Positions 48,385-59,100 of a stretch of DNA of 64,000 bases are shown piece after piece. Source of the DNA: Desertivirga arenae (GTDB lineage Bacteria > Bacteroidota > Bacteroidia > Sphingobacteriales > Sphingobacteriaceae). Every line of letters begins with the position of its first letter. Within the stretch, counting starts at the first letter, position 1. The translations under genes and the position numbers were made by a program. The notes beneath the pieces were generated by a model, which saw only the letters and a list, made by a program, of their open reading frames with translations, was not told the origin of the DNA and made no database searches. The stretch spans positions 682,001 to 746,000 of the forward strand of contig NZ_JAFEWE010000001.1 in assembly GCF_017355785.1 (NCBI RefSeq), written 5' to 3'.

Positions 48385-49512
48385 TCACTCCAGTAGGGCT
48401 GCTGCTGTCCATAACACAGGTGCCTGGCCATGCATATCTCCGGTCAATCGCTTTCTATCCAGGTAGAACTGACGGTCATTCTTTTTATTTGTGCCTTCAC
48501 ATACATCGCGCACATCACCGTTTTCTTCAACAAGATCCACCAGCGCGATCCATGCTTTCCTTGCAGCAGGAGCATATTTCTCATCTTTAAGCCATCCACG
48601 CTTCACGCCACTAACCATAGCATAAGCAAACATGGCTGTTCCTGAACTTTCGGTCCAGCAATCTTCATCATCAATCAGCTGCCGCCACATCCCTTTCTCT
48701 GTCTGGTAGCGCAACAAGGTGCCCATCATTTTTTGGTAACCCTCAAGGATGCGCTTTCTATTTGGATTGCTTTCCGGAAGCGATTTTAGTATCTCGGTCA
48801 TACCAGCAGCCATCCATCCATTCCCTCTTGCCCAATAGAAAGGGACGTCGGGCGCATGATAAAACAGGCCGTTCGGTTTTTGCAATGAGTCGAGATACAA
48901 GACCATTTCCCTTGCAGCCCGGTCTATATATTTCTTATTCTCTGTAGCCCTGAACGCTTGCACTTGTACCGCGTTGATCATGAACATATCATCTATCCAT
49001 AAACGAGTTTGCCAGCTATAGCCCTTTTCCGCAAAGGCAAGTCCTTCCTTCGGGATCACCTGTCCTTCGGGCTTGTCCCATTGCTTATCAGCATATTCCC
49101 TGCCGAAATTGAGATAACTCTTCTTCCCCGTCTGCAGATATAGTTGCAATGGAAGGGCGCCAAATACAGTATAATCGACATGATTTGGAACGGGAAGCAG
49201 CGCCGATTCTTCCTCAACCAATTTCACATATCTCTTCTCCAATTCCGCTGTAAGTCGCGGAATCCTACCGGCCCTGCTAAATTTAAGAGCCCCAAACCAG
49301 GTACAAACTTCTGGATAGGTTACGAATTTAGGAGGCTCCGCACGTCCGTAATTGGTATGCGGACTCTGAAGAAAACGAAGGCTTAGCTTATTTCCTACCT
49401 CCAAAGGACTGTATCCTTTTTTCCAATTTCCCCAAATTTTGGAGGGGCTTTGCGCCTGGCAAGTGAAAATGATTAAAAAGAGAATGACGAAGCTGAAAAG
49501 TCTTTTTAGCAT
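48385..49512 (-). CDS. GH105/GH88-type unsaturated glucuronyl hydrolase
   Basis: A 375-residue protein with a signal peptide (FVILFLIIFTCQAQ). (alpha/alpha)6-barrel motifs of GH105 (YteR-like): VPNHVDYTVFGALPLQLY, SWQTRLWIDDMFMINAVQVQ with the catalytic Asp, NGLFYHAPDVPFYWARGNGW, MAAGMTEILKSLPE and DCWTESSGTAMFAYAMVSGV. Such enzymes release unsaturated uronic acid from oligosaccharides left by polysaccharide lyases, for example rhamnogalacturonan fragments. It is the last gene of the fucose/rhamnose operon and 21 bp from the convergent M28 gene; no hairpin was seen between them. Confidence 0.88.
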   Translation of the reverse strand: MLKRLFSFVILFLIIFTCQAQSPSKIWGNWKKGYSPLEVGNKLSLRFLQSPHTNYGRAEPPKFVTYPEVCTWFGALKFSRAGRIPRLTAELEKRYVKLVEEESALLPVPNHVDYTVFGALPLQLYLQTGKKSYLNFGREYADKQWDKPEGQVIPKEGLAFAEKGYSWQTRLWIDDMFMINAVQVQAFRATENKKYIDRAAREMVLYLDSLQKPNGLFYHAPDVPFYWARGNGWMAAGMTEILKSLPESNPNRKRILEGYQKMMGTLLRYQTEKGMWRQLIDDEDCWTESSGTAMFAYAMVSGVKRGWLKDEKYAPAARKAWIALVDLVEENGDVRDVCEGTNKKNDRQFYLDRKRLTGDMHGQAPVLWTAAALLE

Positions 49513-49527
49513 CTTAGTATAATTTTC

Positions 49528-49863
49528 CTAACTGTTCAAACTGAAAATGTTCTCCATCAGCATCCATTTCTCCCCTCGCTCAGCGCCGGGAAGGGCTTGC
49601 TGATATTTCCACATCAACTCTTCCCATTCCTGCACTTTAGGATTGGATGCATCCATTGCAGATTTTCTTTCGAAGCTGAAAGAATCATCTGCAGTGATAA
49701 TCATAAATAAGCGGTTCGAATAACAAAAGATCTCCAGATCGGTGATCCCGCTGGCCCTGATACTTTCTTTAACTTCATCCCATACTTTTTTATGCCAGGA
49801 AATATATTCGTTAATCAAAGTCTGATCCTGTTTCAGATCCAGTGTCAAATAATACTTCTTCAT
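49528..49863 (-). CDS. L-rhamnose mutarotase-type protein (RhaM/DUF718)
   Basis: 111 residues, no signal peptide, the usual size for RhaM. It has the ferredoxin-like fold pattern LDLKQDQTLINEYISWHKKV (family Tyr and His active-site residues), WDEVKESIRASGITDLEIFC, NRLFMIITADDSF and a terminal WEELMWKYQQALPG. Members interconvert alpha and beta anomers of L-rhamnose or L-fucose in the cytoplasm. With two GH29 fucosidases in the same operon, L-fucose is a plausible substrate; the sequence alone does not decide. Confidence 0.85.
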   Translation of the reverse strand: MKKYYLTLDLKQDQTLINEYISWHKKVWDEVKESIRASGITDLEIFCYSNRLFMIITADDSFSFERKSAMDASNPKVQEWEELMWKYQQALPGAERGEKWMLMENIFSLNS

Positions 49864-49888
49864 GAGCTAAGCTATTTTAGGGTTAGTT

Positions 49889-50539
49889 CTATTTTAAATA
49901 AGGAGCTATTGCTGCTGCCCAAAGCTGGTATCCCTGAGCATTCATATGAATGCCATCAGAAACAAAGATCTCTGGTTTTGGATTTCCGTCTTCCTTCAGC
50001 AAGGGACTAAAAACATCTATAAACTGAGCTCTTTTCCTTAACAGCATAAAGGCCTTCATCTGCTCATTCAGCTCCTTTATCTGAGGAACTAATTGCAGTC
50101 GGGCGGGACTTGGTTTTACAGAAAGGACGCTCACCGTTGCCTTGGGATACTTCTCCTGGTAATGAATTATGATTTGTTTTAGGTCCCCCACTACTCTGTC
50201 TACCGTTTTACCTGAAGCAAGGTCATTGTCACCTTCATATATCAGGATCTGTTTAATTTTATGCTTCCCGGTTATGCGATCGGCGTACTCCAACAGATCG
50301 CTGGCTTGCGAACCTCCAAAGCCGCGGTTTAATACTTGTTTATCAGGAAAGTATGAAGAGAGGTTTTCCCAGCGTCGGATGGATGAGCTACCAGTGAAAA
50401 GGATTAGCTTCTTTTTTAAGGGCTTCTGGGCGTCTTCTTGTTCAAAGGCAGTTATTTCTTTTTCCCAGCGCGATCCTGTTTGTGCATAACCAGCCATCAC
50501 AAAGGCCAACAACAGGGAAAGGACTACGAGTTTCTTCAT
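49889..50539 (-). CDS. SGNH/GDSL-type esterase
   Basis: A 216-residue secreted protein (signal LSLLLAFVMAGYAQ). SGNH blocks: ILFTGSSSIRRW (block I with the nucleophilic Ser), LNRGFGGSQASDLL (block II Gly), IYEGDNDLASGK (block III Asn) and VSDGIHMNAQGYQLW (block V Asp and His). It resembles platelet-activating-factor acetylhydrolase-like esterases that remove acetyl groups from glycans. It is placed between the GH29 and mutarotase genes, 4 bp from the GH29 stop. Confidence 0.88.
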   Translation of the reverse strand: MKKLVVLSLLLAFVMAGYAQTGSRWEKEITAFEQEDAQKPLKKKLILFTGSSSIRRWENLSSYFPDKQVLNRGFGGSQASDLLEYADRITGKHKIKQILIYEGDNDLASGKTVDRVVGDLKQIIIHYQEKYPKATVSVLSVKPSPARLQLVPQIKELNEQMKAFMLLRKRAQFIDVFSPLLKEDGNPKPEIFVSDGIHMNAQGYQLWAAAIAPYLK

Positions 50540-50543
50540 ATTT

Positions 50544-51947
50544 TTAGTTTAAAATAAGTTCAATAACAGGAATCTCCACCTCGGGACTACGTACCGGAAG
50601 CTCCAGGATCACATCATTCTCTCCCGTAGTTTCCGTGGTGTGACTCCCTGGCTTAATATCGGATTTAAATTTAATTTCTGAACCATCGTTCAACAACTGA
50701 GCGTACTTAAACTTCCCCTTGTAATCTTTCAAGTGCAAGGATTTGAAGGGCCAGGATAATACATGGATATATAACCGCTTTGTAACCGGGTTATAGGTTA
50801 GAAGACAGTTATCCGGCTTTGCAAAAATGGCAGGGGCTTGGGTGCAGCCATAAATGGAGCGGTTATTTAACTTCATCCAATTGCCTATCGCCGTCAATCT
50901 TTCGTCGGCTTTCTCCTCAAATAATCCTCTTGCTGTAGGGCCGACATTCAATAGCAAATTTCCACCTTTACTTACGGTTTCAATCAACATGGCAATGAGC
51001 TGCTTCTCCGACTTCCATGAATATTCGTCGCGATTATAACCCCATGAACCCGAAAAGGTCTGGCAGGTCTCCCAGGGTATATTTTTTCCACTGATACTGG
51101 GCCAGCTAGCTGGCATAAATTGCTCAGGAGTTTTATAGTCCCAGCCCCAGCTGGTTTCACTTAGGTCCAGGCGGTCATTTACGATGATGCCCGGCTGCAG
51201 TTTCCTGACAAGTTTAAGCAAGCCCTCAGAATCCCAGTCATCGCGACCTTTACCATTTACGCCAGGATAGGAATAATCGAAGAATAGCTCATCAATCTTT
51301 CCAAACTGGGTAAGCAATTCAGTCACCTGATCCTTCAGATACTGCTGGTATTTTTTCATATCGCGTTGCTGGTTTAAAGAAGCGACGTTTTTTTCTTCGC
51401 GAAGCGGGTGGTTCCTGTCTATAGTAAAATGAGGATGGTTCCAGTCGATCAGGGAATAGTAAAAGCCAACCTTTATCCCTTCTGCTCTCAGGGCATTGAC
51501 CAGTGGCTTTAGAAGGTCCTTCCCTGCTGGTGTTTTTGTGGCTTTAAACTCTGTATACTTCGAATCCCATAAACAAAATCCTTCATGATGCTTAGTAGTG
51601 ATCACTACGTACTTCATTCCTGCCTGTCTTGCTTTTTTTGCCCAGGCTATAGGATCGTACAAGTCGGGATTAAATATTTCGAAGTATTTCCGGTACTCCT
51701 CTCCATTCATTTTCTCCCTATTTTGTACCCATTCGTGCCTGGCAGCAGCAGAGTATAGGCCCCAGTGAATGAACATCCCGAAGCGGGCATCCCTCCACCA
51801 CTCCATACGCTGGTTTTTCTGACTCTCAGTTTCCCTGGGCCATGCCGGACTATCCGGGCTACGGGACTCTTGTGCGTCTACATGATGAAGACTCGAAGCC
51901 AATAAAATGCTAAATGCTATTTTTCTTATAAAATGTGTTTTACCCAT
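50544..51947 (-). CDS. GH29 alpha-L-fucosidase
   Basis: About 467 residues from MGKTHFIRKIAFSILLASSL; the Met at 51983 would overlap the GH3 stop at 51955, so 51947 is preferred. Signal cleaved near HVDAQ. Motifs: MEWWRDARFGMFIHWGLYSA, YVVITTKHHEGFCLWDSKYT, VGFYYSLIDWNHPHF, GKIDELFFDYSYPG with the nucleophilic Asp of FFD, GIIVNDRLD and NLLLNVGPTARG. It releases terminal L-fucose from glycans with retention. A paralogue lies at 62136-63476 in the same operon and differs markedly, so the two probably cleave different fucosyl linkages. Confidence 0.92.
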   Translation of the reverse strand: MGKTHFIRKIAFSILLASSLHHVDAQESRSPDSPAWPRETESQKNQRMEWWRDARFGMFIHWGLYSAAARHEWVQNREKMNGEEYRKYFEIFNPDLYDPIAWAKKARQAGMKYVVITTKHHEGFCLWDSKYTEFKATKTPAGKDLLKPLVNALRAEGIKVGFYYSLIDWNHPHFTIDRNHPLREEKNVASLNQQRDMKKYQQYLKDQVTELLTQFGKIDELFFDYSYPGVNGKGRDDWDSEGLLKLVRKLQPGIIVNDRLDLSETSWGWDYKTPEQFMPASWPSISGKNIPWETCQTFSGSWGYNRDEYSWKSEKQLIAMLIETVSKGGNLLLNVGPTARGLFEEKADERLTAIGNWMKLNNRSIYGCTQAPAIFAKPDNCLLTYNPVTKRLYIHVLSWPFKSLHLKDYKGKFKYAQLLNDGSEIKFKSDIKPGSHTTETTGENDVILELPVRSPEVEIPVIELILN

Positions 51948-51954
51948 GTTAATT

Positions 51955-53676
51955 TCAGTTAAGAGGCTGATCTTTTCTTTCAAGCTTTACCGGAGATACT
52001 CCTTCAGCCTTTAGTTGTCCGGTAAGTACTTTAACAACGGCATTATGCATTTCCGGGCCATTTGAATAAGCATTTATACAAGTATTAACCCGTTCAAAAT
52101 ATTCGTTCAACAAATAAGGACTTCCAAAGGAAACAACGATCACTTTGTCTTTGGGCATCGCATTTACTCCCCAGGCCGTCTGCGCCTCATCGTCGTACAA
52201 TTGCAATGGCCCGAATGGTGTATGGGTTTGACGGACAACAGCAACAATTACTTTATCGTACTTCGTGCTTACATCTTCCGTCCATCCCTGAGTTTCATAT
52301 AACAAGTTTCGTTGGAAATCTACTGAAAATCCTTCTTTTTCCAGACCCGCAGCAAAGTTCTTTAACACTTCCAGGCCCCCGTCACCCCCTTTGCGACTGT
52401 CGGTGGTGACTGCTATCACTAATATCTTTTTTGTCTTTGAAGGGCTGAGAGGGATGGTCGAATTTCGATCGCGTACCAGGGTAACTGCCTTCTCCGAGAT
52501 TCCCCGTGCGGTAGCGGCCGAGCTAAGTTTTTCTTCCCGAGTCATTTCCCTGATCAGCTGATTATCTTTATTCATCAAACCATATTTTTTCTTCATAGCC
52601 CATATACGGCTTACAGCATCATCCAATCGGGCCATTGGTATTTCTCCACGCTTTATCCGGGCTTCAACAGTGTCTAAGAACTCGTACGAGGGCCATAAAA
52701 GTACATCTACCCCGGCAAGAAAGCTTTGAATCTCTCCTTCCAGCTGATTAGGGTACCAACCCCTGAATCCTCCCATGGTCATAGCATCAGAAACGATCAC
52801 TCCCTTAAAATTCATTTCCTCTTTAAGAAGATTTGTAAGCAATTCGCGAGAAAGTGTGGCAGGCGGGAAGAAACCATTCAATTTCTGTTTCTGATAGGAC
52901 GGCAAGGTAATATGCCCCGGCATAATGGCCGCCACGCCTGTGTCGATCAGCGCCTGAAATACCTTTCCGTGATACTGTCTCCATTGCTCCATACTTAAAG
53001 AATTCGAAGTTGTGGTAAGGTGCTGATCCCGGCTATCTATTCCATCTCCCGGAAAATGTTTTATAGTGGCTGCCACCCCATTATCCTGTAAACCTTTTAT
53101 TTGCCTGCTTAACAAGCGGATCGCCTTGTCTGGATCATCAGATATGGCCCTTGTGTTTACAATGGGATTTAAAGGATTGATACTAAGATCAGCAACAGGA
53201 TGAAGTACCCACTTTACTCCCAGGGATTTCGCTTCCTTCGCCAGGCTCACACCATACTCATAGGTAAGCCTGGGTGAGTTTGCAGCCCCTAGTGCCATTT
53301 CCCTTGGCAGGGAAGTCATCCCCGGAAGAGAAATGCCATTCTCGTAATCCTGCTGAAACAGCAGGGGAAGTTTGCTGGCCGCTTGATAGGCAAGTACCGA
53401 TTTCTTCAGATGCTCCACCTTTTGGTTTTCGGGCACATTAACGAAGAGTTTCCAGCCCATGAAAAAACCAGTAACAGGATATTTTTTAAAGAAAGTTTCC
53501 AGGCTTCCGTTTCCCAGACGCAGTTCCGATTCCCTGTCGGGAAGCATCAGCATGGTCTGCCCTATCTTCTCCCGTAAGCTTAATTTCTTCCAATCGTCAC
53601 TGGTTCGTTCCTTTTTTGATTGAGCAAAAGAAGTGCAGGCCAATACCAAAAGGTATGTGGTAAGTTTAAATCTCAT
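51955..53676 (-). CDS. GH3 beta-N-acetylhexosaminidase-like enzyme
   Basis: A 573-residue secreted protein (signal LLVLACTSFAQ). NagZ-type GH3 motifs: MLMLPDRESELRLGNGSLE, FQQDYENGISLPGMTSLPRE, AATIKHFPGDGIDSRDQHLT, IDTGVAAIMPGHITLPSYQ and FKGVIVSDAMTMGGFRGW with the nucleophilic Asp. The NagZ Asp-His acid/base pair is kept as DQH, in register with DSH of BsNagZ; the His of KHFPGHG is Asp here. A C-terminal (alpha/beta) domain follows (KKILVIAVTTDSRKGGDGGL). It likely removes beta-linked GlcNAc or a related sugar. It is 21 bp after the GH141-like gene. Confidence 0.88.
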   Translation of the reverse strand: MRFKLTTYLLVLACTSFAQSKKERTSDDWKKLSLREKIGQTMLMLPDRESELRLGNGSLETFFKKYPVTGFFMGWKLFVNVPENQKVEHLKKSVLAYQAASKLPLLFQQDYENGISLPGMTSLPREMALGAANSPRLTYEYGVSLAKEAKSLGVKWVLHPVADLSINPLNPIVNTRAISDDPDKAIRLLSRQIKGLQDNGVAATIKHFPGDGIDSRDQHLTTTSNSLSMEQWRQYHGKVFQALIDTGVAAIMPGHITLPSYQKQKLNGFFPPATLSRELLTNLLKEEMNFKGVIVSDAMTMGGFRGWYPNQLEGEIQSFLAGVDVLLWPSYEFLDTVEARIKRGEIPMARLDDAVSRIWAMKKKYGLMNKDNQLIREMTREEKLSSAATARGISEKAVTLVRDRNSTIPLSPSKTKKILVIAVTTDSRKGGDGGLEVLKNFAAGLEKEGFSVDFQRNLLYETQGWTEDVSTKYDKVIVAVVRQTHTPFGPLQLYDDEAQTAWGVNAMPKDKVIVVSFGSPYLLNEYFERVNTCINAYSNGPEMHNAVVKVLTGQLKAEGVSPVKLERKDQPLN

Positions 53677-53697
53677 GAATATTTTTTTTTAGAAAGA

Positions 53698-55992
53698 TTA
53701 TTTAATCAGCTGATCCTCATCCCATTCATTTCCTGCCTTTCCCCGGTTTTGTAAACCTCCTGTCTCCTTGCGTGAAGGCAGAGCCATGCGGAACAGATCC
53801 TTCCGGAGACCGACGGCAGGAAGAACAGAATTTAGCTTTGGAAATTTCTCAAGGATTGCCCGATTACTCGTTGTAAAGTCGAGCATTTCACTATTCGTAA
53901 AAGACGCCTGTTCAAGGCTCGAAACTTCCAGGTTCCCCCTGATCTGTACATCGCCATGCTTCGGTTTAAGATAAGGGCCGCATTGCACGGAAACATTATC
54001 TATTAAAGCACAACCGTTAGGATATTCGGGATGCCAGGCCGGGTTAAAAATATCAGACCATAAGTTCGTTTTCAGTCCATACTCGGCCATTATCCTCTTA
54101 CCATAAGACTTCCAGGGTTCCTGCAATGGATTCATTTCCAGAAGCCGGCTTTCATAAGGGCTGCCTAACTTATAGTTCCGGGCAATTCCCCTGTCGTCAA
54201 TCCCTTGATCCTTACAGCGGATGAAAAGATTATTCTTTGCAATATTGCTATGTCCGCCGCCGAATTTGATCGCGTCAATAGCATCATAAACGATGTTGTT
54301 GTAAAAAATATCCCCACTGTCACCATCATCACAATAGAAGCCGTTCGAGCGGTTTATATGGTGGATAAAATTGTAGCGAAAGATATTGCCGTAGGTACTC
54401 CAGCCACCGTAATTGTAAAAAGCGCCATTATCACTCTCGCCAAGGGCGATGTTATGAACTTCATTGTATTCGAAGATACAGTTGTTCACCATGTCTGTCC
54501 TCACGGCACTCTTAGGCATATCGTGCATCAGGTTATGTCTGACCAAAATACCTACACTATTAGCCAATTGGATCGCCTCCCGAAAAGAAAGCTGGCCGAT
54601 TTGATAGATATGATTATTCTCTACCATCACCCCCGAGTTCAGCAGCTGCTTTCTGTTGCCTGTATTCGCAATAAGAATCCCAGCCCCACCTGTCTGGAAA
54701 ATGTCGTTACTTCTCAGCCGGTTATCCTTCCCTCCTTTTACTATCAGCCCATTATTCCCGACATTGCTTATTGAACAACCTGCAATCTGAATCCCGGAAG
54801 CATCGATAAGTTCCACACCATTCAAACGTGTACCAGATATTGAAAGTCCGCTAAATCTAAGGTTAGAACTGCCCGTTACTCTAATTCCAGGTTTATCTGT
54901 ATCAGCTATCATGATGTCCAGGCTTTCTAATGCTGCCGGAGCATAAAAATAGATCTTCTGCTCATTTACGTCCAATGCCCATTCTCCCGGGTAATCTATC
55001 TCCTCAAGCAAATTGATCGCCCGCCACTTCTCTTTTCCCGTCCCGTTCCGCCATAAAGGGTTCTGACTAGCAATACTACTATATTTAGATCCCATTCCCC
55101 CATCGGGCTCCTCGCTCAATTGAATGGTATTGCTATTTATTTTAATACCTTCTACCTTTATTGTAAAAGGTTCCCAGGGCACACGCCAAAAGCCTTTGAG
55201 CCAAAGCTCATGACCTGATTTCAATGCTGCTTCCCAGCGCGCTGATCTTCCTGATCCGTCCAGGTCCAGTTCATTTACCTGGTCTTTATCTTCCGGTTTC
55301 CCTCCTGTACCATAAAAAAATGTTTTGTTGTCAAACGATCCATTGCAGGTTACCCAGCCTGGATCATTGTTATTTCTGATATTTTCTTCCGGATTTGGCC
55401 ATTGCGAGAGTGGCTGCCTCCTATCATTGATAAAAAAATCGATTATATGCCAGCTGTCTGAAAAGCAATTGGCAGGTGCAAAACGGCGGGCATTGTGTAA
55501 ATTCAGGCCCTTAAGGTCTATTTCGAACAGTTTCTCCGGATCAGCTTTTGGATGGATCCTCACCAGCGTCATCTTACTAATTGGCTTAACAAGATCCAGG
55601 GGTATAAGTCTGCCAGCAATTAGCTTAACCTTCCCTTTTTCTTCTGCTTCATATTGAATAGGCCCAATCGGGGTTCCGGAATCTTCCTTTGAAAATTCTA
55701 ATCCTTCCGGCGTCAGATAATCTCCCTTTCCGATGATCACCTTAACACCTCCTGGCGGGAGAGTCCCCGAACCTTTCATCTTCCGGATCTTATTCCTGGC
55801 TGCTTCAATGGAATTTAATGGAGCGGTCTTGGTACCTGAATTATGGTCACTACCATTAACCGACACATACATAGTTAAACTCCTGTTCGTTTGACAGAAC
55901 AAAGGCTTATCTCTGAAAAAGACTAAAGACAAGACACAGAGTAGAGCCTTGAAATAGAACAGCGATCTTTGTCTCCTGAAATTTAGAATCAT
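53698..55992 (-). CDS. GH141-like right-handed beta-helix enzyme
   Basis: About 764 residues from MILNFRRQRSLFYFKALLCV; the frame to 56079 adds 29 residues without signal character. After the signal, YVSVNGSDHNSGTKTAPLNS starts the DUF1565-like opening. PSQWPNPEE-like and GWVTCNGSFDNKTFFY segments follow, then a long parallel beta-helix (GIRVTGSSNLRFSGLSISGT, NGLIVKGGKDNRLRSNDIFQ, VMVENNHIYQIGQLSF, AFYNYGGWSTYGNIFRYNFI, NGFYCDDGDSGDIFYNNIVY). This layout matches GH141 (alpha-L-fucosidase / xylanase family, including an RG-II fucosidase of B. thetaiotaomicron). GH110 and other pectin-related helices are alternatives. Substrate is inferred from context. Confidence 0.7.
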   Translation of the reverse strand: MILNFRRQRSLFYFKALLCVLSLVFFRDKPLFCQTNRSLTMYVSVNGSDHNSGTKTAPLNSIEAARNKIRKMKGSGTLPPGGVKVIIGKGDYLTPEGLEFSKEDSGTPIGPIQYEAEEKGKVKLIAGRLIPLDLVKPISKMTLVRIHPKADPEKLFEIDLKGLNLHNARRFAPANCFSDSWHIIDFFINDRRQPLSQWPNPEENIRNNNDPGWVTCNGSFDNKTFFYGTGGKPEDKDQVNELDLDGSGRSARWEAALKSGHELWLKGFWRVPWEPFTIKVEGIKINSNTIQLSEEPDGGMGSKYSSIASQNPLWRNGTGKEKWRAINLLEEIDYPGEWALDVNEQKIYFYAPAALESLDIMIADTDKPGIRVTGSSNLRFSGLSISGTRLNGVELIDASGIQIAGCSISNVGNNGLIVKGGKDNRLRSNDIFQTGGAGILIANTGNRKQLLNSGVMVENNHIYQIGQLSFREAIQLANSVGILVRHNLMHDMPKSAVRTDMVNNCIFEYNEVHNIALGESDNGAFYNYGGWSTYGNIFRYNFIHHINRSNGFYCDDGDSGDIFYNNIVYDAIDAIKFGGGHSNIAKNNLFIRCKDQGIDDRGIARNYKLGSPYESRLLEMNPLQEPWKSYGKRIMAEYGLKTNLWSDIFNPAWHPEYPNGCALIDNVSVQCGPYLKPKHGDVQIRGNLEVSSLEQASFTNSEMLDFTTSNRAILEKFPKLNSVLPAVGLRKDLFRMALPSRKETGGLQNRGKAGNEWDEDQLIK

Positions 55993-56105
55993 TTGGTTAG
56001 TGATGTTTGAACTATGGGAACAAATGTATTTCTGATTCTTATTCCTGACCCCTGGAAATGTTGCAAAAAACATATTCAATCGTTCAAAATTCTACTTCCC
56101 TGGCT

Positions 56106-59100
56106 CTAATCAGGCTTTTGCTCTTTGAGGACATCGTTAAGATATTCTTTGGGAGATTTACCATATTGTTTCTTGAAGGAGGATGTAAATGAAGAAGGAT
56201 TTTTGAAGCCTACTTCGTAAGCGATCTCTGATATGGAAAGCTTACGTTGCAGCAAGAGTTCCATTGAGTGCTTAATACGAACCTGGTATATAAGTTCGAT
56301 GGGGGTTTGGCCGGTAATCGCTTTTAACTTCCTGAACAGGTGGCTGCGGCTCATAAAGACAGCTTCTCCCAGATCTTCAACAGAAAACTCCTCGTTGCTC
56401 AAATTCGCATTGATAGTATCCAGCACTTTTTGCAAGAACTGTTCATCCAGAGGGTTCTTAGCGATGTCCTTTGGAATAACCACTCCATCTCCTTTATATT
56501 TTTCAATCAGCCGGCGTTGCGATTCAAGGAGCTTTTCTGCTTTTACCTTCAGTATTTCAGGATGAAAAGGTTTCGAAATATAATCGTCGGCGCCGGTTTG
56601 CAAACCCTGTAATTTGTCTTCATCTGTTGATTTTGCAGTTAACAGGATAAAGGGAATATGGCTTGTCTTCAGGTCCGACTTCAACAGCCTGCATAATTCC
56701 ATTCCAGTCATTTGCGGCATCATCAGATCGCTGATGATCAGATCGGGCTCCTCATCCTTTAGTTTCTCAAGTGCGTCATTACCATTAATGGCTCTTCTTA
56801 CTTGGTAATTCGAATCAAAAAGTAAAGTCAGATAATCCAGGATCTCCTTGTTATCCTCCACAATAAGCAATTTAGGTTTCTCATCCTTATTCGGGACTGT
56901 TGAAATACCGTCTGCAAGCGAACTATCGAAAACAAGTACCGGAGATTCGGCAAAGTAAAGATCATTAGCCGAAATTATCGGGGTAACATCCTTCCTGTAT
57001 GGAAGTCTGACAGTAAAACTTGTTCCCTTCCCCGGACTGCTCTCAACCTCAATTTTCCCCCCATGAAGCTCTACCAGATTTTTCGTAAGCGCTAAACCTA
57101 CTCCCGTACCTTTCTTATTATGTTCCGAGTAGAAGCGTTCAAAAATATGCGGCAACTCCTCCTCGGAAACACCCTTTCCGTTATCGCGGATAGTAACTGA
57201 AACTTCTTCCTGATCTGATTCGGCAGAGCTTAGGCCCGAAAGAATAAGCTGAATCTTTCCTCCTTCCGGGGTGAATTTGAACGAATTAGAAATTAGATTG
57301 TTCAGCACCATTTCAAGTTTGTCAGGATCAAAAGGAAGGATCCTTTCACCAAGTTGGTTAAGCAAACTGAATTCGATCTGGTTACGTTCGGCAAGAGGTT
57401 GAAAATTCACGAAAATAGCTTTCAGAAATCCACTAAGTTCCAGAGGTACAAGCTTTAATTTAAGCATACCCTGTTCGGCTTTCTGGAAGGTCATTAGCTC
57501 ATCCAGCAACAACAGCAATTTTTTACAGTTTCTGTAAATGAAACTCACTTTCTGCTTTTCCTGGCTACCAAGGGTCTGGTTTGCCAGTAATTCCTCTACC
57601 GGAGCAGAAATCAGTGTAAGCGGGGTTCTGAATTCGTGAGAGATATTAGTAAAAAAATCAACCTTCATCTCGTTCAGTCTCTTCAGTTGTTCTTTCTCCA
57701 TCTTCTGATACTCAATTTCCTGCCTATGCCTGGATTGAATAAGCACATACCTGATCAGAACATAGAGCAGGATGTTAAACAGGATCACATAAAGGACAAT
57801 AGCCCACCAGGTCTTCCAGGGAGGTGGTAAGACCGTCACCTTTAAAACCGCCGGCTTTTTACTCCAATTATTCATATAATTTGCCGCCTTTACCTTGAAA
57901 TAATAGGTACCTGCATCTAAATTGGTATAAGTGGCAGTTCTGGCAGAAGCATCAGCATTGATCCAGGTTTTATCAAAGCCCTCCATTTTGTAAGAGTACC
58001 TGTTTTGCTCAGGATTGGAATAATGCAGGGCGGTAAAACCGAGCGTGAATACGTTGTTATGGTAATTTAGCTTAATCTCCGGTATTGAGGAGAAACTTTC
58101 GTTCAATATGATATCATCATTAAAAACCTGTCCTATTTCAACAGGCTGGTTAAATAGCTTCAGCTCTGAAAGAGCCACTAAAGGCGCGTCTCCAGAATTG
58201 GGAATCTGCGAAGGATCAAATGCGATGAAGCCGTTGCTTGTACCGAAAAGGAATTCATGAGGACTTACTTTATAGCTACTACCGATGCTGAAATTAACAT
58301 TGGAAAGGTATGTTTGAAAGGCTTCTCTACCCAAATCAAAGCGCGCAAGTCCTTTTATTGTAGATATCCATAAAATGCCACTATCATCGGCAATGATCCC
58401 ATTGATCGATTTGTCAGGTAGCCCATCCTTTTCCGTGAACGTTTTAATATCGTAGGCAGCAGATTTATTTCGCCCAAGATCTATTTTATTTAAGCCGGCC
58501 TCTGTACCAGCCCAAATTACGTTAGCAGGATATTCAGTAATAGCTACTACGTTTGAACCTAACAATCTTTGCTTCTGGCTGGTCTTGTTGAAATGGAAAT
58601 GCTTCCGGGTACGGGGATTAAAGTAAAGAAGGCCTCCGTTTTCAAATCCGAGCCATAAATTCCCTTTCGCATCCTCATAGATCTGACGTACAAAACCTCG
58701 TTTTATGATCTCTGGTACCCTGCGATCCCTCGAAAGATCAACCTTTTTGCCTGAAGGATCTATCAGTAACAATCCTTTATTGGTTCCTATCCATAAATTG
58801 TCCCTTGAATCGCGCAGGGTGGCAAAAGTAGCCTGATTATTTATGCCTGCAGTATAATTTTGAACGTCAGCCACAGAAATCCTAAGGCTTCCTCCTAATG
58901 TTCCTGCCCATAGCTCACCATTATTTACATAGAGGGATCGGTAGGCGTTCAGGGAAAACTGACCAGGGCCAAACTTGAGCCTGGCCGACCGCTGGGTATT
59001 CGTATTGTATTGGTAAAGGCCTGAGCTAGCAGTCCCAAGAAAAACATGGGTACCATCGGCGGAAGCAATACTTCTAACCTGATCTGCAGAATTAATACCT

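Noticed and set aside
54205-54774. 189-codon plus-strand frame opposite the GH141-like gene
   Set aside because: It is fully antisense to a well-supported beta-helix coding region and arises from its repetitive codons.
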